64,000 bases of DNA from the NCBI RefSeq assembly GCF_009664975.1, contig NZ_WJXB01000002.1:62001-126000 (forward strand), read 5' to 3'. Positions 26,085 through 34,182 of the stretch are shown here, in pieces. A program made the translations under genes and the position numbers. Below the pieces are notes generated by a model. It did no database searches. It had not been told where the DNA came from and saw only the letters and a list, made by a program, of their open reading frames with translations. Every line of letters begins with the position of its first letter. Position 1 is the first letter of the stretch. Source of the DNA: Paenibacillus monticola. Its GTDB lineage: Bacteria; Bacillota; Bacilli; Paenibacillales; Paenibacillaceae.

Positions 26085-27110
26085 ATGAGAAAAATATCGC
26101 TCGTCATCGTTTTACTATTCACATTGGTCCTTTCAGCTTGCGGAAATAATGGTGGGAACGCTTCAACAACAGAAAGTCTAACGGTTAACATTGGGCTTTT
26201 GAAAAATGTGACCCATGCTCCGGGTTTTATCGCCTTGCAGAAGGGCTATTTCCAGGATGCTTTCGGAGCTAATGTGAAGATTGAAGTCACGGCCTTTGAC
26301 AATGGCTCAGACTTCTCCACCGCCATCGCAACTAATCAGATAGATCTGGGTTTTGTGGGTCCAGGACCTGCAATCAACCAATTTCTAAAAAGTGAGAACT
26401 TCCGTATCATTTCCGGTTCAAATAACGGGGGTGCGGTCTTAATTGCCCGTAAAGATGCAGGCATCCATTCGGTGAAGGACTTGGTTGGCAAAACAGTAGC
26501 TATTCCCACCAAAGGCAGCACGAACGAAATCTCGCTGCGCTTGCTTTTACAACAGGAAGGCTTGAAGGTATCGACGGATACATCCGGCGTACAGATTATT
26601 TCCCGTGCTCCCGCAGACACTTTGGTCGCCATGCGTCAAAAAGAAGTCGATGCCACCTTAATTCCAGAGCCTTGGGGAATGCAGATGGTGGAGGAAGGCA
26701 CTGGCGAAGTCTTGGTCGATTGGGATAAAATCCCGCCGAATGACGGCAACTATCCCTTAACCCTACTAGTAGCCAGTGACAAATTCCTGAAAGCACATCG
26801 TGATCTAGCCAAAAAAGCGATCCAGGCCAATCTGGACGGAATTGACTTTATTAAGACACACCCCACAGAGGCCTATGAATTAATTAGCGCAGAGCTTAAA
26901 GAGCTTAGTGGTAAAGGTATGGATGTCAAATTGATCAAAGGGGCCATTGAGCATTTGAACCTAACGGATGAGGTAGATCTGGAGGTCATCAAGACCATGG
27001 CTAAGGTGTCTTTTGACGCTGGATATATCAAGGATATTAAAGAGGATGAGCTGGATTTAAGCAAGTTTATCGATTTATCGCTATTAGATGAAGTGAAACA
27101 GAACAAATAA
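26085..27110 (+). CDS. Sulfonate-type ABC transporter substrate-binding lipoprotein
   Basis: 341 residues from the ATG at 26085 (AAGGGGAA upstream; a TTG 30 bases earlier is unlikely). Lipobox LSAC near residue 20. The NMT1/SsuA-like domain has the recognisable GYFQDAFGANVKIEVT, LGFVGPGPAI, VGKTVAIPTKGSTNEI and EPWGMQMV segments that shape the anion pocket. Transport of an organosulfonate or similar anion is likely; the exact substrate is open. Confidence 0.9.
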   Translation: MRKISLVIVLLFTLVLSACGNNGGNASTTESLTVNIGLLKNVTHAPGFIALQKGYFQDAFGANVKIEVTAFDNGSDFSTAIATNQIDLGFVGPGPAINQFLKSENFRIISGSNNGGAVLIARKDAGIHSVKDLVGKTVAIPTKGSTNEISLRLLLQQEGLKVSTDTSGVQIISRAPADTLVAMRQKEVDATLIPEPWGMQMVEEGTGEVLVDWDKIPPNDGNYPLTLLVASDKFLKAHRDLAKKAIQANLDGIDFIKTHPTEAYELISAELKELSGKGMDVKLIKGAIEHLNLTDEVDLEVIKTMAKVSFDAGYIKDIKEDELDLSKFIDLSLLDEVKQNK

Positions 27111-27124
27111 AGGGGTCTTCATAC

Positions 27125-28042
27125 ATGCAAATACAAGATCAGATCAAACAATTACCGGACTTCCATGCGAATTTAAAGGTTATTCTATTAGGTACGGGCA
27201 CACCAAGGGCTTTCCAGGGTCGAGCCAAAGCGGGCGTTGTCGTTCTAGCTGGAGACAAAACCTTCTTAGTGGACTGCGGTGGCGCTACCGTCGATCAGCT
27301 CATTAAGGCGGGCGTCATGCCGCAGCGGATCTCAGATATCCTGTTCACCCACCATCACAGCGATCATAACTCGGGATTCTTCGATGTATTCATCTCCAGC
27401 TGGCGCACCCATGTCAATGCCAACCAGGTGTTTCAAGGGCGTTCAACGCCAATGAATGTTTATGGACCTACAACCACTAAGGAGATTATCGGCAAAATGC
27501 GCTTGGCCTTCGATTTCGATGTCAATCTGCGAATCAACTATAACCTTTCTGCTGACGAAGGGGCTAATATCCACTATTTTGAAAACAATGAAGGCGTTAT
27601 TTATGAGCACGAGGGCATCAAGATTACAGCTTTTGAAGTCGATCATAAGCCCGTCTACCCGGCGATCGCCTATAGGTTTGAGTACAATGGGAAAGCGGTG
27701 GTCATTTCCGGGGATACCATACCCGTGGACAACATGGTTAAATACAGCGAGGGGATCGATCTCCTAGTTCATGAATCCTACAATAAGAAATGGCTGGATA
27801 CCTTAATTGAGAAATTCCCGGATCAAGCTGCCTCCCTTTCCAACCCAGCCAAATATCACTCCACAACTCTCGAAGTAGCTGAAATGGCCCGTCAAGCTGG
27901 AGTTAAACATCTGGTGCTCACCCATCACATTCCCGCGCCGGAAGAAACGGTTGAAGCAGAAGCCGAATATAGTCAAGGCATGCAGGAGATTTATGAAGGT
28001 CCCATTACTATGGGGCGTGATTTGATGGAGTTTGAGTTGTGA
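27125..28042 (+). CDS. Metallo-beta-lactamase-fold hydrolase (arylsulfatase AtsA / RNase Z-like)
   Basis: 305 residues. The metal motif is HHHSDHNSG near residue 76-84, with later ligands in SGDT (Asp) and LTHHIPAPEE (His). The overall pattern, with VLLGTGTPR-type opening (ILLGTGTPRAFQGRAKAG), matches the RNase Z/AtsA arylsulfatase branch; it lacks the exosite expected of a tRNA-processing enzyme as far as can be seen. Fourteen bases after a sulfonate-type binding protein gene, it may hydrolyse imported sulfate esters or related compounds for sulfur scavenging. That role rests on context. Confidence 0.82.
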   Translation: MQIQDQIKQLPDFHANLKVILLGTGTPRAFQGRAKAGVVVLAGDKTFLVDCGGATVDQLIKAGVMPQRISDILFTHHHSDHNSGFFDVFISSWRTHVNANQVFQGRSTPMNVYGPTTTKEIIGKMRLAFDFDVNLRINYNLSADEGANIHYFENNEGVIYEHEGIKITAFEVDHKPVYPAIAYRFEYNGKAVVISGDTIPVDNMVKYSEGIDLLVHESYNKKWLDTLIEKFPDQAASLSNPAKYHSTTLEVAEMARQAGVKHLVLTHHIPAPEETVEAEAEYSQGMQEIYEGPITMGRDLMEFEL

Positions 28043-28110
28043 TATTTTATTTGAGTACTTTCTCATTGACCGTTTTATCTCAAAGTAGTAATATTCTCCC
28101 TATATCAGTA

Positions 28111-28405
28111 ACAACAAAGACGAAGGGTAAGTAGACTTACGGGAATGGACTACAGAGAGCCGGTGATTGCTGTGACACTGGTGTCCAACGTTTGATTGAA
28201 TGGCCTTCAGAGTTGCTTGTCCGAACCCTCTTCAGAGGTGAGTAGGTAAAGCCGGGATTCCCGCCGTTATCAAGGGAACGTTATCGAGAAGATCATAAAT
28301 TTCTCCGTATCGTTAAGAGAAGATCGAAAGGCTGCGCAGCCTGCACTCTGCGATCATTTAAGGTGGTACCACGACAACTTCGTCCTTATTGGACGGGGTT
28401 TTTTT
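28111..28405 (+). ncRNA. tRNA-Trp T-box leader of trpS with terminator/antiterminator
   Basis: A T-box riboswitch: AGAGAGCCGG stem I internal motif near 28154, specifier codon TGG (Trp) at 28201-28203 in the context GAATGGCC, a conserved stem III region (GCCGGGATTCCCG near 28251), and the T-box sequence AGGTGGTACCACG at 28361-28373 that pairs with the uncharged tRNA end. The terminator is 28376-28385 paired with 28391-28400 followed by seven T. Uncharged tRNA-Trp should stabilise the antiterminator and allow trpS transcription. Confidence 0.92.
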
Positions 28406-28428
28406 GTTATTTTAAGGAGGTGATGGCC

Positions 28429-28596
28429 ATGGACGATGGTTGGTATTGGCGACTGATTTGGCAGATACAGTTAATGACGACTATCAACAAAATTAGGAGG
28501 ATGTTATATGATAAACGAACGAGTTCTGACTGGAGATCGGGTTACTGGAAAACTTCACCTTGGCCATTACGTCGGCAGCTTGCAGAATCGGGTTAG
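28429..28596 (+). CDS. Trp-rich leader ORF between the T-box terminator and trpS
   Basis: A 55-codon ORF starting at ATG 28429, eight bases after AAGGAGG (28414-28420); an ATG at 28423 is too close to that site. It begins MDDGWYWRLIWQ with Trp codons at positions 5, 7 and 11, and has three more (35, 40, 45). It reads straight through the trpS ribosome binding site (28495-28500) and start codon in another frame and stops 89 bases inside trpS. This has the form of a regulatory leader peptide: when charged tRNA-Trp is scarce, ribosomes would stall at codons 5-11, well upstream of the trpS initiation region, instead of crossing it. It recalls the rtpLP leader of the Bacillus subtilis AT operon, which also sits behind a Trp T-box. 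Translation is not demonstrated. Confidence 0.6.
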   Translation: MDDGWYWRLIWQIQLMTTINKIRRMLYDKRTSSDWRSGYWKTSPWPLRRQLAESG

Positions 28597-29503
28597 GTTA
28601 CAGGAGCAATATGATACATTTGTTTTTCTGGCCGATGTTCAAGCACTCACTACCCATTTTGAGAAACCAGAGTTGATTCGCAATAATTTATATGAAGTCG
28701 CTTTAGATTATTTATCTGTGGGCATTAACCCAAATAAAGCAACAATTTTCATCCAATCTATGATCCCAGAAATTGCCGAGCTGACCGTATTATTCTCAAT
28801 GTTTGTCACCGTGAATTCCTTGCGGCATAACCCCACAATAAAAGCGGAATCTAAAAATTCTAAAATTGATGATCTGTACTATGGGTTCCTGGGATACCCG
28901 GTCAGTCAAGCAGCCGATATAACCTTTTGTAAGGCGACTATCATCCCCGTTGGTGAAGATCAGCTGCCTCATCTGGAGTTGGCGCGCAAAATCGTACGCA
29001 GATTCAACGAACTATACAGACCTGTTTTTAAGGTACCACATGCACTTATAAGCGATACTCCCCGGCTAGTGGGTACTGATGGTAATGCTAAAATGAGTAA
29101 AAGTCTTGGCAATACGATCGAGTTGGATTCTTCAACTGAAGAAATTGCCTATAAAATAAGAAGAGCGAAAACAGATCCGGCCCGCATTCATAAAAATGAT
29201 CCCGGACACCCGGATATTTGCCCTATTTTTGCTTATCATTGTGCCTTTCGCTCCACTGAATCCCTTGAGATTCGTGAATATTGTGAACAAGGTAGTTTGG
29301 GTTGTTCGGCATGTAAACAATTCATCACCACAGCTCTGGATGAATTGATAGCCCCTATGCGGGAACGCCGCTCTTATTATGCCGCTAGGCCAAAGGTTGT
29401 TGCTGACATCCTGATGAGCGGGACTCACCATGCCCGGGAAATCGCCCAAGAAACGATGACAGAGGTACGTGATGCTATGTGCCTAAACTATTTTAGCGAA
29501 TAG
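28508..29503 (+). CDS. trpS: Tryptophanyl-tRNA synthetase
   Basis: 331 residues; charges tRNA-Trp with tryptophan in the cytosol. Class I signature motifs: HLGHYVGS (HIGH equivalent, near residue 17) and KMSKS near 195, with the ATP-site GTDGNAKMSKSLGN between. Length and motifs are standard for bacterial TrpRS. Ribosome binding site AGGAGG at 28495-28500. Transcription is governed by the upstream Trp T-box and translation possibly by the overlapping Trp-rich leader ORF. Confidence 0.96.
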   Translation: MINERVLTGDRVTGKLHLGHYVGSLQNRVRLQEQYDTFVFLADVQALTTHFEKPELIRNNLYEVALDYLSVGINPNKATIFIQSMIPEIAELTVLFSMFVTVNSLRHNPTIKAESKNSKIDDLYYGFLGYPVSQAADITFCKATIIPVGEDQLPHLELARKIVRRFNELYRPVFKVPHALISDTPRLVGTDGNAKMSKSLGNTIELDSSTEEIAYKIRRAKTDPARIHKNDPGHPDICPIFAYHCAFRSTESLEIREYCEQGSLGCSACKQFITTALDELIAPMRERRSYYAARPKVVADILMSGTHHAREIAQETMTEVRDAMCLNYFSE

Positions 29504-29630
29504 AATTAAAGAAGTGGGCCATATATAGAATCAAACAATTTTCCGCCTTCTACTCCACATTTGCTTTATAATTCAGGTTAGCATCAATTGAATACATTCT
29601 CACATTCATTCCTGAAAGAAGTTGGCAGCC

Positions 29631-31022
29631 ATGATTCTTTTCATCCATCGTAAAGATTTACGCATTCATAATCTCCCTGCTCTGGATGCCATCCGCTCAG
29701 CCCAGTGTTCGAGCCTGCATGTCCTTATACTCGATCCTTTCCTGTTGCGGAATGAACGAAATCTAGAACATAGCGGAGTTAATTTCCTCCAACATGTTGC
29801 TAGGCTGCAGAAGCAATATTCGCGTCTGGGCAAACAGCTCCATATCATGTACGGAGAACCAGCCGTTGTGGTTAACCAACTACTCCTTAAGCATCCGATC
29901 CAGGAGATCCTGTATCATGCAGACTATACTCCTTATGCTCTGAAGCGTGATCTTGAACTTCAAAAGCTTGCCGACTCACTCAAAGTAAAGCTAACGAGCT
30001 ATGACGAAGCAACACTTGCTGATCTGCAAGATTTTGTAGACTGGAGCGGGCGGACTGAACCGTATAAAGTATTCACTCCCTTTTACCGACGCTGGCGAAC
30101 CTATATCAATGAGCGATTTCGGCCCTCTTATTCTGCAACTCTCGAAGAACTAGAAACGGTTGAATTGGCTCCAGACCTTCTGGAATCCTTCCTCCCACCG
30201 GAAGAAATAAATAAGCAGCTTGAGGATATGCGTAATTCACTGGAAGCAGATGATGAGTACGGGGTGCTGATGCATACGCTAGACCATTTTCTTAGTGAGC
30301 GGTTGAACGGTTATTCGATTAGTCATGACCAATATGCCAAGGAAGGTACCAGCCGAATTAGCCATCATCTGAATGCGGGTTCCCTATCTGTAAGAACAAT
30401 ATATGAACAGTTGATGAGCATGGATGGCGATACCGAGACTTGGCTGCGGCAGCTGGCCTGGCGTGATTTCTATATTTACCAAGCCCGGTTAGATCCAAAC
30501 TTCTTCCGTTATGAGAACGTGTTCGATCAATCTGAGCTAAGTACGGAGCACTTCCAAGTATGGGCTGAGGGATGCACCGGGGTGCCGATCATCGATGCGG
30601 CCATGCGGCAACTGAACCAAACCGGCTGGATGCCTAACCGGCTACGGATGATTACGGCCATGTTTTTAACCAAAAATCTTGGTTGTCCGTTTATTTATGG
30701 CGAACGCTATTTCCGCTTGAAGCTAAGCGATTACGACAATGTACTGAACCGCGGCGGCTGGCTCTGGAGCTCTTCACTCGGCTTTGACGCTTCTCCTTAC
30801 TTTCGAGTAATGAATCCAGTAACCCAATCCCAGACTCATGATCCAGATGGCACCTATCTCCGGCGCTGGATGCCAGAGCTTGCACATCTATCCAACAAAG
30901 AAATCCATCTCGCCCGGCCAGAGGCCATTGTAGATTTAAAAAGCTCACGTGCCCTTGCTATTGAGACTTATGGGCGGATTTTGAAAACAAAAGAAACCAA
31001 AAAAATAGGCGCTTTTTTGTAA
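29631..31022 (+). CDS. Class I photolyase/cryptochrome family protein, copy 1
   Basis: 463 residues from the ATG at 29631. N-terminal photolyase alpha/beta domain (MILFIHRKDLRIHNLPAL, residues 1-18, then an antenna-binding region) and C-terminal helical FAD domain (about 200-450) with WLRQLAWRDFYIY, GVPIIDAAMRQL, GWMPNRLRM and NRGGWLWSS. Family members split cyclobutane pyrimidine dimers with blue light. Notable: the usual GWMHN is GWMPN (His to Pro) and the usual NNGGWQW is NRGGWLW, so this is a divergent subgroup; the Trp pair of the last motif is kept. About 95% identical in protein to the copy at 32435. The C-terminal last 15 residues differ between copies. Confidence 0.85.
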   Translation: MILFIHRKDLRIHNLPALDAIRSAQCSSLHVLILDPFLLRNERNLEHSGVNFLQHVARLQKQYSRLGKQLHIMYGEPAVVVNQLLLKHPIQEILYHADYTPYALKRDLELQKLADSLKVKLTSYDEATLADLQDFVDWSGRTEPYKVFTPFYRRWRTYINERFRPSYSATLEELETVELAPDLLESFLPPEEINKQLEDMRNSLEADDEYGVLMHTLDHFLSERLNGYSISHDQYAKEGTSRISHHLNAGSLSVRTIYEQLMSMDGDTETWLRQLAWRDFYIYQARLDPNFFRYENVFDQSELSTEHFQVWAEGCTGVPIIDAAMRQLNQTGWMPNRLRMITAMFLTKNLGCPFIYGERYFRLKLSDYDNVLNRGGWLWSSSLGFDASPYFRVMNPVTQSQTHDPDGTYLRRWMPELAHLSNKEIHLARPEAIVDLKSSRALAIETYGRILKTKETKKIGAFL

Positions 31023-31236
31023 AGTGCCTTTCTTTCGTCTGGGTAGCAGCTTCAAATTCACATTCATTTTAAATGTTTTTGATCGTGCAAAATCTCGCAA
31101 AGGTACCCAACTATGTAGTTTCTCGCTGTTTTTTCGACTATATCTTCATTTCTAACTAAGTCCTCAATACCCGCAGAGAGGATCTTCCATAACTGACTAT
31201 TTTCAAATTGTTTATAGAAATGTTCCAATTAGGATG

Positions 31237-31348
31237 TAATTGTAAAGTAAAATATAGTCATAAAATACGCAATGAAATACAGTGACTTCACCTAAAGAAA
31301 TTAATAGTAAATCGATATCCGATATTTTACAGGATACAATATATCATT
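31237..31348 (-). pseudogene. Decayed remnant of the C-terminus of a 34051-34722-like gene
   Basis: Read on the minus strand this stretch encodes DIDLLLISLGEVTVFHC and onwards, matching DVDLELIPYGEVTIFHC of the intact 223-residue protein, with the same DNA context downstream of photolyase copy 2. The frame is interrupted and nothing upstream remains. It shows that the duplicated unit once contained part of this neighbour. Confidence 0.65.
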
Positions 31349-31444
31349 TCTCCAAACATGCTTACTATCATAAATTGTATTTATTACCTTCCATTTAATC
31401 CACTATTTACATATGTAATTTATTGGTATATAGTATGGTGGAAA

Positions 31445-31458
31445 TGTAAACGTTAACA
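31445..31458 (+). promoter_or_regulatory. Perfect cre (CcpA) site
   Basis: TGTAAACGTTAACA matches the catabolite-responsive element consensus TGWAANCGNTNWCA at every defined position. It lies about 95 bp upstream of the start of the 131-residue secreted protein, just after a possible -10 (TATAGT near 31429), a position for CcpA repression. The rest of the 531-base gap holds the duplicated photolyase downstream region and the remnant described separately. Confidence 0.65.
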
Positions 31459-31553
31459 TTGCGAAAGGAGGGGCAGCTCTATTCGTTTCGAAAGGTTTTT
31501 AGTTTGCATCTGGTTAATTTTTCATATATTTTATTTGAGAGGATGGGCAATCC

Positions 31554-31949
31554 ATGAAAAAAATGAGTACCCTAGCATTTATCATGATTATGGGCATATC
31601 TATGATGTTTGGCCTGACCGCATCGGCTAATCCTGCCATCGTAAGCTATGGAGGCAACTATACCCGTACGATTGCCGAGGGTGAAACTGCATATTCCTTC
31701 ATTCTCCCTAACGCCAAAACGACCGGAACAAGCGTGAAACTCTCGACATCCGCAGTAAATTCACTTCAAATACACTACTACTGGAGCTACAATAATACGA
31801 CAATCGACCTAGGTACATCAACCGTAAGCGGCACTTATTATAACGGCGGTTCAGGCTACTATCAACCCGGCACCCTGGTTACTGTAGTAGAACGTGTATC
31901 AGGGTCCACGACAATCACTCCCTTATCCTTCACCATTTCTTTCAATTAA
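31554..31949 (+). CDS. Small secreted protein of unknown function
   Basis: 131 residues with a clear signal peptide (MKKMSTLAF, hydrophobic core, cleavage after TASA near residue 25). The mature part is Thr/Ser/Tyr/Gly-rich and beta-like (YYWSYNNTTIDLGTS, GTYYNGGSGYYQPG), with no cysteines. No family recognised. It lies between the two photolyase copies, is preceded by a perfect cre box, so expression is probably carbon-controlled, and followed by a strong terminator. Confidence 0.75.
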   Translation: MKKMSTLAFIMIMGISMMFGLTASANPAIVSYGGNYTRTIAEGETAYSFILPNAKTTGTSVKLSTSAVNSLQIHYYWSYNNTTIDLGTSTVSGTYYNGGSGYYQPGTLVTVVERVSGSTTITPLSFTISFN

Positions 31950-32057
31950 GAGGCATCTGCCACCCAATTTGACAGGGAAAATACTCGCATGAGCAAACAA
32001 TTGTTACCATGGTACGCTTATTCAATATGTTAAATCATTAATATATCGATTCACGTC

Positions 32058-32090
32058 AAAAAAGCCATCTTTCATCATGATGGCTTTTTT
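32058..32090. terminator. Bidirectional intrinsic terminator
   Basis: AAAAAAGCCATC (32058-32069) pairs with GATGGCTTTTTT (32079-32090), with A and T runs as part of the stem. Confidence 0.85.
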
Positions 32091-32154
32091 CCAATGTAGT
32101 TAATGAATGCGACAAAGGATCATGAAACGAAACGGTTAATATTTACTACCTCTG

Positions 32155-32382
32155 TTATGTATCTTTCATCCCGATTTTTTGTATAAACACATAGGACGGG
32201 GGACTTTGGTCAGACATTTCAAATTTCAAAGCATCGTACACATAGCTCGTCGCTTGAACTGCCCCACTATACAAAGTTTCAGTTACCGTTGTGATATATC
32301 CATTCTTGTCATAGCCATATTTGCAGAAGCTAAGTAGTTTAGGGCCGAAGGGAGGTTGAATTGTGAGGAAACAGCTTTATAA
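32155..32382 (-). pseudogene. Open gene fragment with YD-repeat-like segment
   Basis: A 75-codon open stretch on the minus strand ending in TAA (32155-32157), bounded upstream by a stop and without a start codon. It contains KYGYDKNGYITTVTE, reminiscent of YD/RHS repeats, and ends YVFIQKIGMKDT. Composition is protein-like, so it is probably the 3' end of a lost gene; the family link is weak. It fills most of the 485-base gap before photolyase copy 2. Confidence 0.35.
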
Positions 32383-32404
32383 CTCAGGGATAGTGTTAGT
32401 TAAA

Positions 32405-34182
32405 CACATTCATCTCTGAAAGAAGTTGACAGCCATGATTCTTTTCATCCACCGTAAAGATTTACGCATACATAACCTCCCTGCTCTGGACGCCATCCGC
32501 TCAGCGCAGTGTTCCAGCCTGCATGTCCTTATACTCGATCCTTTCCTGTTGCGGAATGAACGAAATCTAGAACATAGCGGAGTTAATTTCCTCCAACATG
32601 TTGCTAGGCTGCAGAAGCAATATTCGCGTCTGGGCAAACAGCTGCATGTCTTGTACGGAGAGCCAGCCGTTGTGGTTAACCAACTGCTCCTTAAGTATCC
32701 GATCAAGGAGATCCTGTATCATGCGGACTATACCCCTTATGCCCTAAAGCGTGATCTTGAAATTCATAAGCTTGCCGATTCACTCAAAGTAAAACTAACT
32801 AGCTATGACGAAGCAACACTTGTGGATCTGCAAGATTTTGTAGACTGGAGCGGGCGGACAGAGCCCTACAAGGTATTCACCCCCTTTTATAGGCGCTGGC
32901 GAACCTATGTCACTGAACGATTTCATCCCTCATATTCCGCAACTCTTGAAGAATTAGAAACGGTTGAATTGACTCCTGGCCTTCTGGATTCCTTCCTCCC
33001 ACCGGAAGAAATAAATAAGCAGCTTGAGGATATGCGTAATTCACTGGAAGCAGATGATGAGTACGGGGTGCTGATGCATACGCTAGACCATTTTCTTAGT
33101 GAGCAGTTGAACGGTTATTCGATTAGTCGTGACCAATATGCCAAGGAAGGTACCAGCCGAATTAGCCATCATCTGAATGCGGGTGCCCTATCTGTAAGAA
33201 CAATATATGAACAGTTGATGAGCATGGATGGCGATACCGAGACTTGGCTGCGGCAGCTGGCCTGGCGTGATTTCTATATTTACCAAGCCCGGTTAGATCC
33301 AAACTTCTTCCGTTATGAGAACGTGTTCGATCAATCTGAGCTAAGTACGGAGCACTTCCAAGTATGGGCTGAGGGATGCACCGGGGTGCCGATCATCGAT
33401 GCGGCCATGCGGCAGCTGAACGAAACCGGCTGGATGCCTAACCGGCTGCGGATGATTACGGCTATGTTTTTAACCAAAAATCTTGGATGTCCGTTTATGT
33501 ATGGCGAACGCTATTTCCGCTTGAAGCTAAGCGATTACGACAATATACTGAACCGCGGCGGCTGGCTCTGGAGCTCATCACTCGGCTTTGACGCTTCTCC
33601 TTACTTTCGAGTAATGAATCCAGTGACCCAATCCCAGACTCATGATCCAGATGGAACCTATCTCCGGCGCTGGATGCCCGAGCTTGCACATCTGTCCAAC
33701 AAGGAGATCCATCTCGCCCGGCCAGAAGCCATTGTAGATCTTAAGAGCTCACGTGCCCTTGCTATTGAGATTTATGGGCGGATTTTGAAAACAAAAAATA
33801 TGGTGTGAGCATCCGTTTGTCACGTTTTTTGAAATGACAAGCATTCTAAAGTGTCTATCTTTCGGGTCTGGGTGGTAGCTTCACATTCAGTTTATATGTT
33901 TTTGATCGTGCAAAATCTCGCAAGGTACCCAACTATGTAGTTTCTCGCTATTTTTTCTACTATATCTTCATTTCTAACTAAGTCCTCAATACCCGCAGAG
34001 AGGATCTTCCACAACTGACTATTCGCAAAATGTTTATAGGGATGTTCCAATTAGGATGACAACTCCTTACTATCAATTATAAAGTCTAATAAGTCAGTAA
34101 ATAAGCAATGAAATATAGTGACTTCACCATAAGGAATAAGTTCTAAATCAACATCTGGTACTTTATGCGACAAAATATCATT
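32405..34182 (+). repeat. Direct duplication unit, copy 2 (photolyase module)
   Basis: Second copy of the unit at 29601-31348. Identity is patchy: 30186-30610 and its counterpart differ at only 3 of about 425 bases, whereas the 140 bases just before differ at about 22. That pattern suggests gene conversion or an ongoing exchange between copies. Confidence 0.85.
32435..33808 (+). CDS. Class I photolyase/cryptochrome family protein, copy 2
   Basis: 457 residues from the ATG at 32435 (an in-frame TTG nine bases upstream is less likely). Same architecture and same unusual residues as copy 1 (GWMPN, NRGGWLW). Differences are conservative (for example HIMYGEP/HVLYGEP, ERLNGYSISHD/EQLNGYSISRD) and the last residues diverge (KTKNMV here). 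Both copies are intact, so both may be expressed; leader sequences just before the ATG are also duplicated. Confidence 0.85.
   Translation: MILFIHRKDLRIHNLPALDAIRSAQCSSLHVLILDPFLLRNERNLEHSGVNFLQHVARLQKQYSRLGKQLHVLYGEPAVVVNQLLLKYPIKEILYHADYTPYALKRDLEIHKLADSLKVKLTSYDEATLVDLQDFVDWSGRTEPYKVFTPFYRRWRTYVTERFHPSYSATLEELETVELTPGLLDSFLPPEEINKQLEDMRNSLEADDEYGVLMHTLDHFLSEQLNGYSISRDQYAKEGTSRISHHLNAGALSVRTIYEQLMSMDGDTETWLRQLAWRDFYIYQARLDPNFFRYENVFDQSELSTEHFQVWAEGCTGVPIIDAAMRQLNETGWMPNRLRMITAMFLTKNLGCPFMYGERYFRLKLSDYDNILNRGGWLWSSSLGFDASPYFRVMNPVTQSQTHDPDGTYLRRWMPELAHLSNKEIHLARPEAIVDLKSSRALAIEIYGRILKTKNMV

Larger units (their letters stand above)
29601..31348 (+). repeat. Direct duplication unit, copy 1 (photolyase module)
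   Basis: Copy 1 of a ~1.75-kb unit repeated at 32405-34182. It covers the last 30 bases of the leader, the photolyase gene and about 210 bases downstream, and ends inside homology to the C-terminal end of the 34051-34722 gene. The two copies are collinear and in the same orientation. Confidence 0.85.

Noticed and set aside
23821..28042. S-box (SAM) or other sulfur riboswitch upstream of the sulfonate transporter
   Set aside because: Looked for and not found; the upstream region holds only the Crp/Fnr-like palindrome.
28363..28428. Longer version of the Trp-rich leader ORF starting in the T-box sequence
   Set aside because: The ATG at 28363 lies within the T-box/antiterminator and has no ribosome binding site; the start at 28429 has a strong one.
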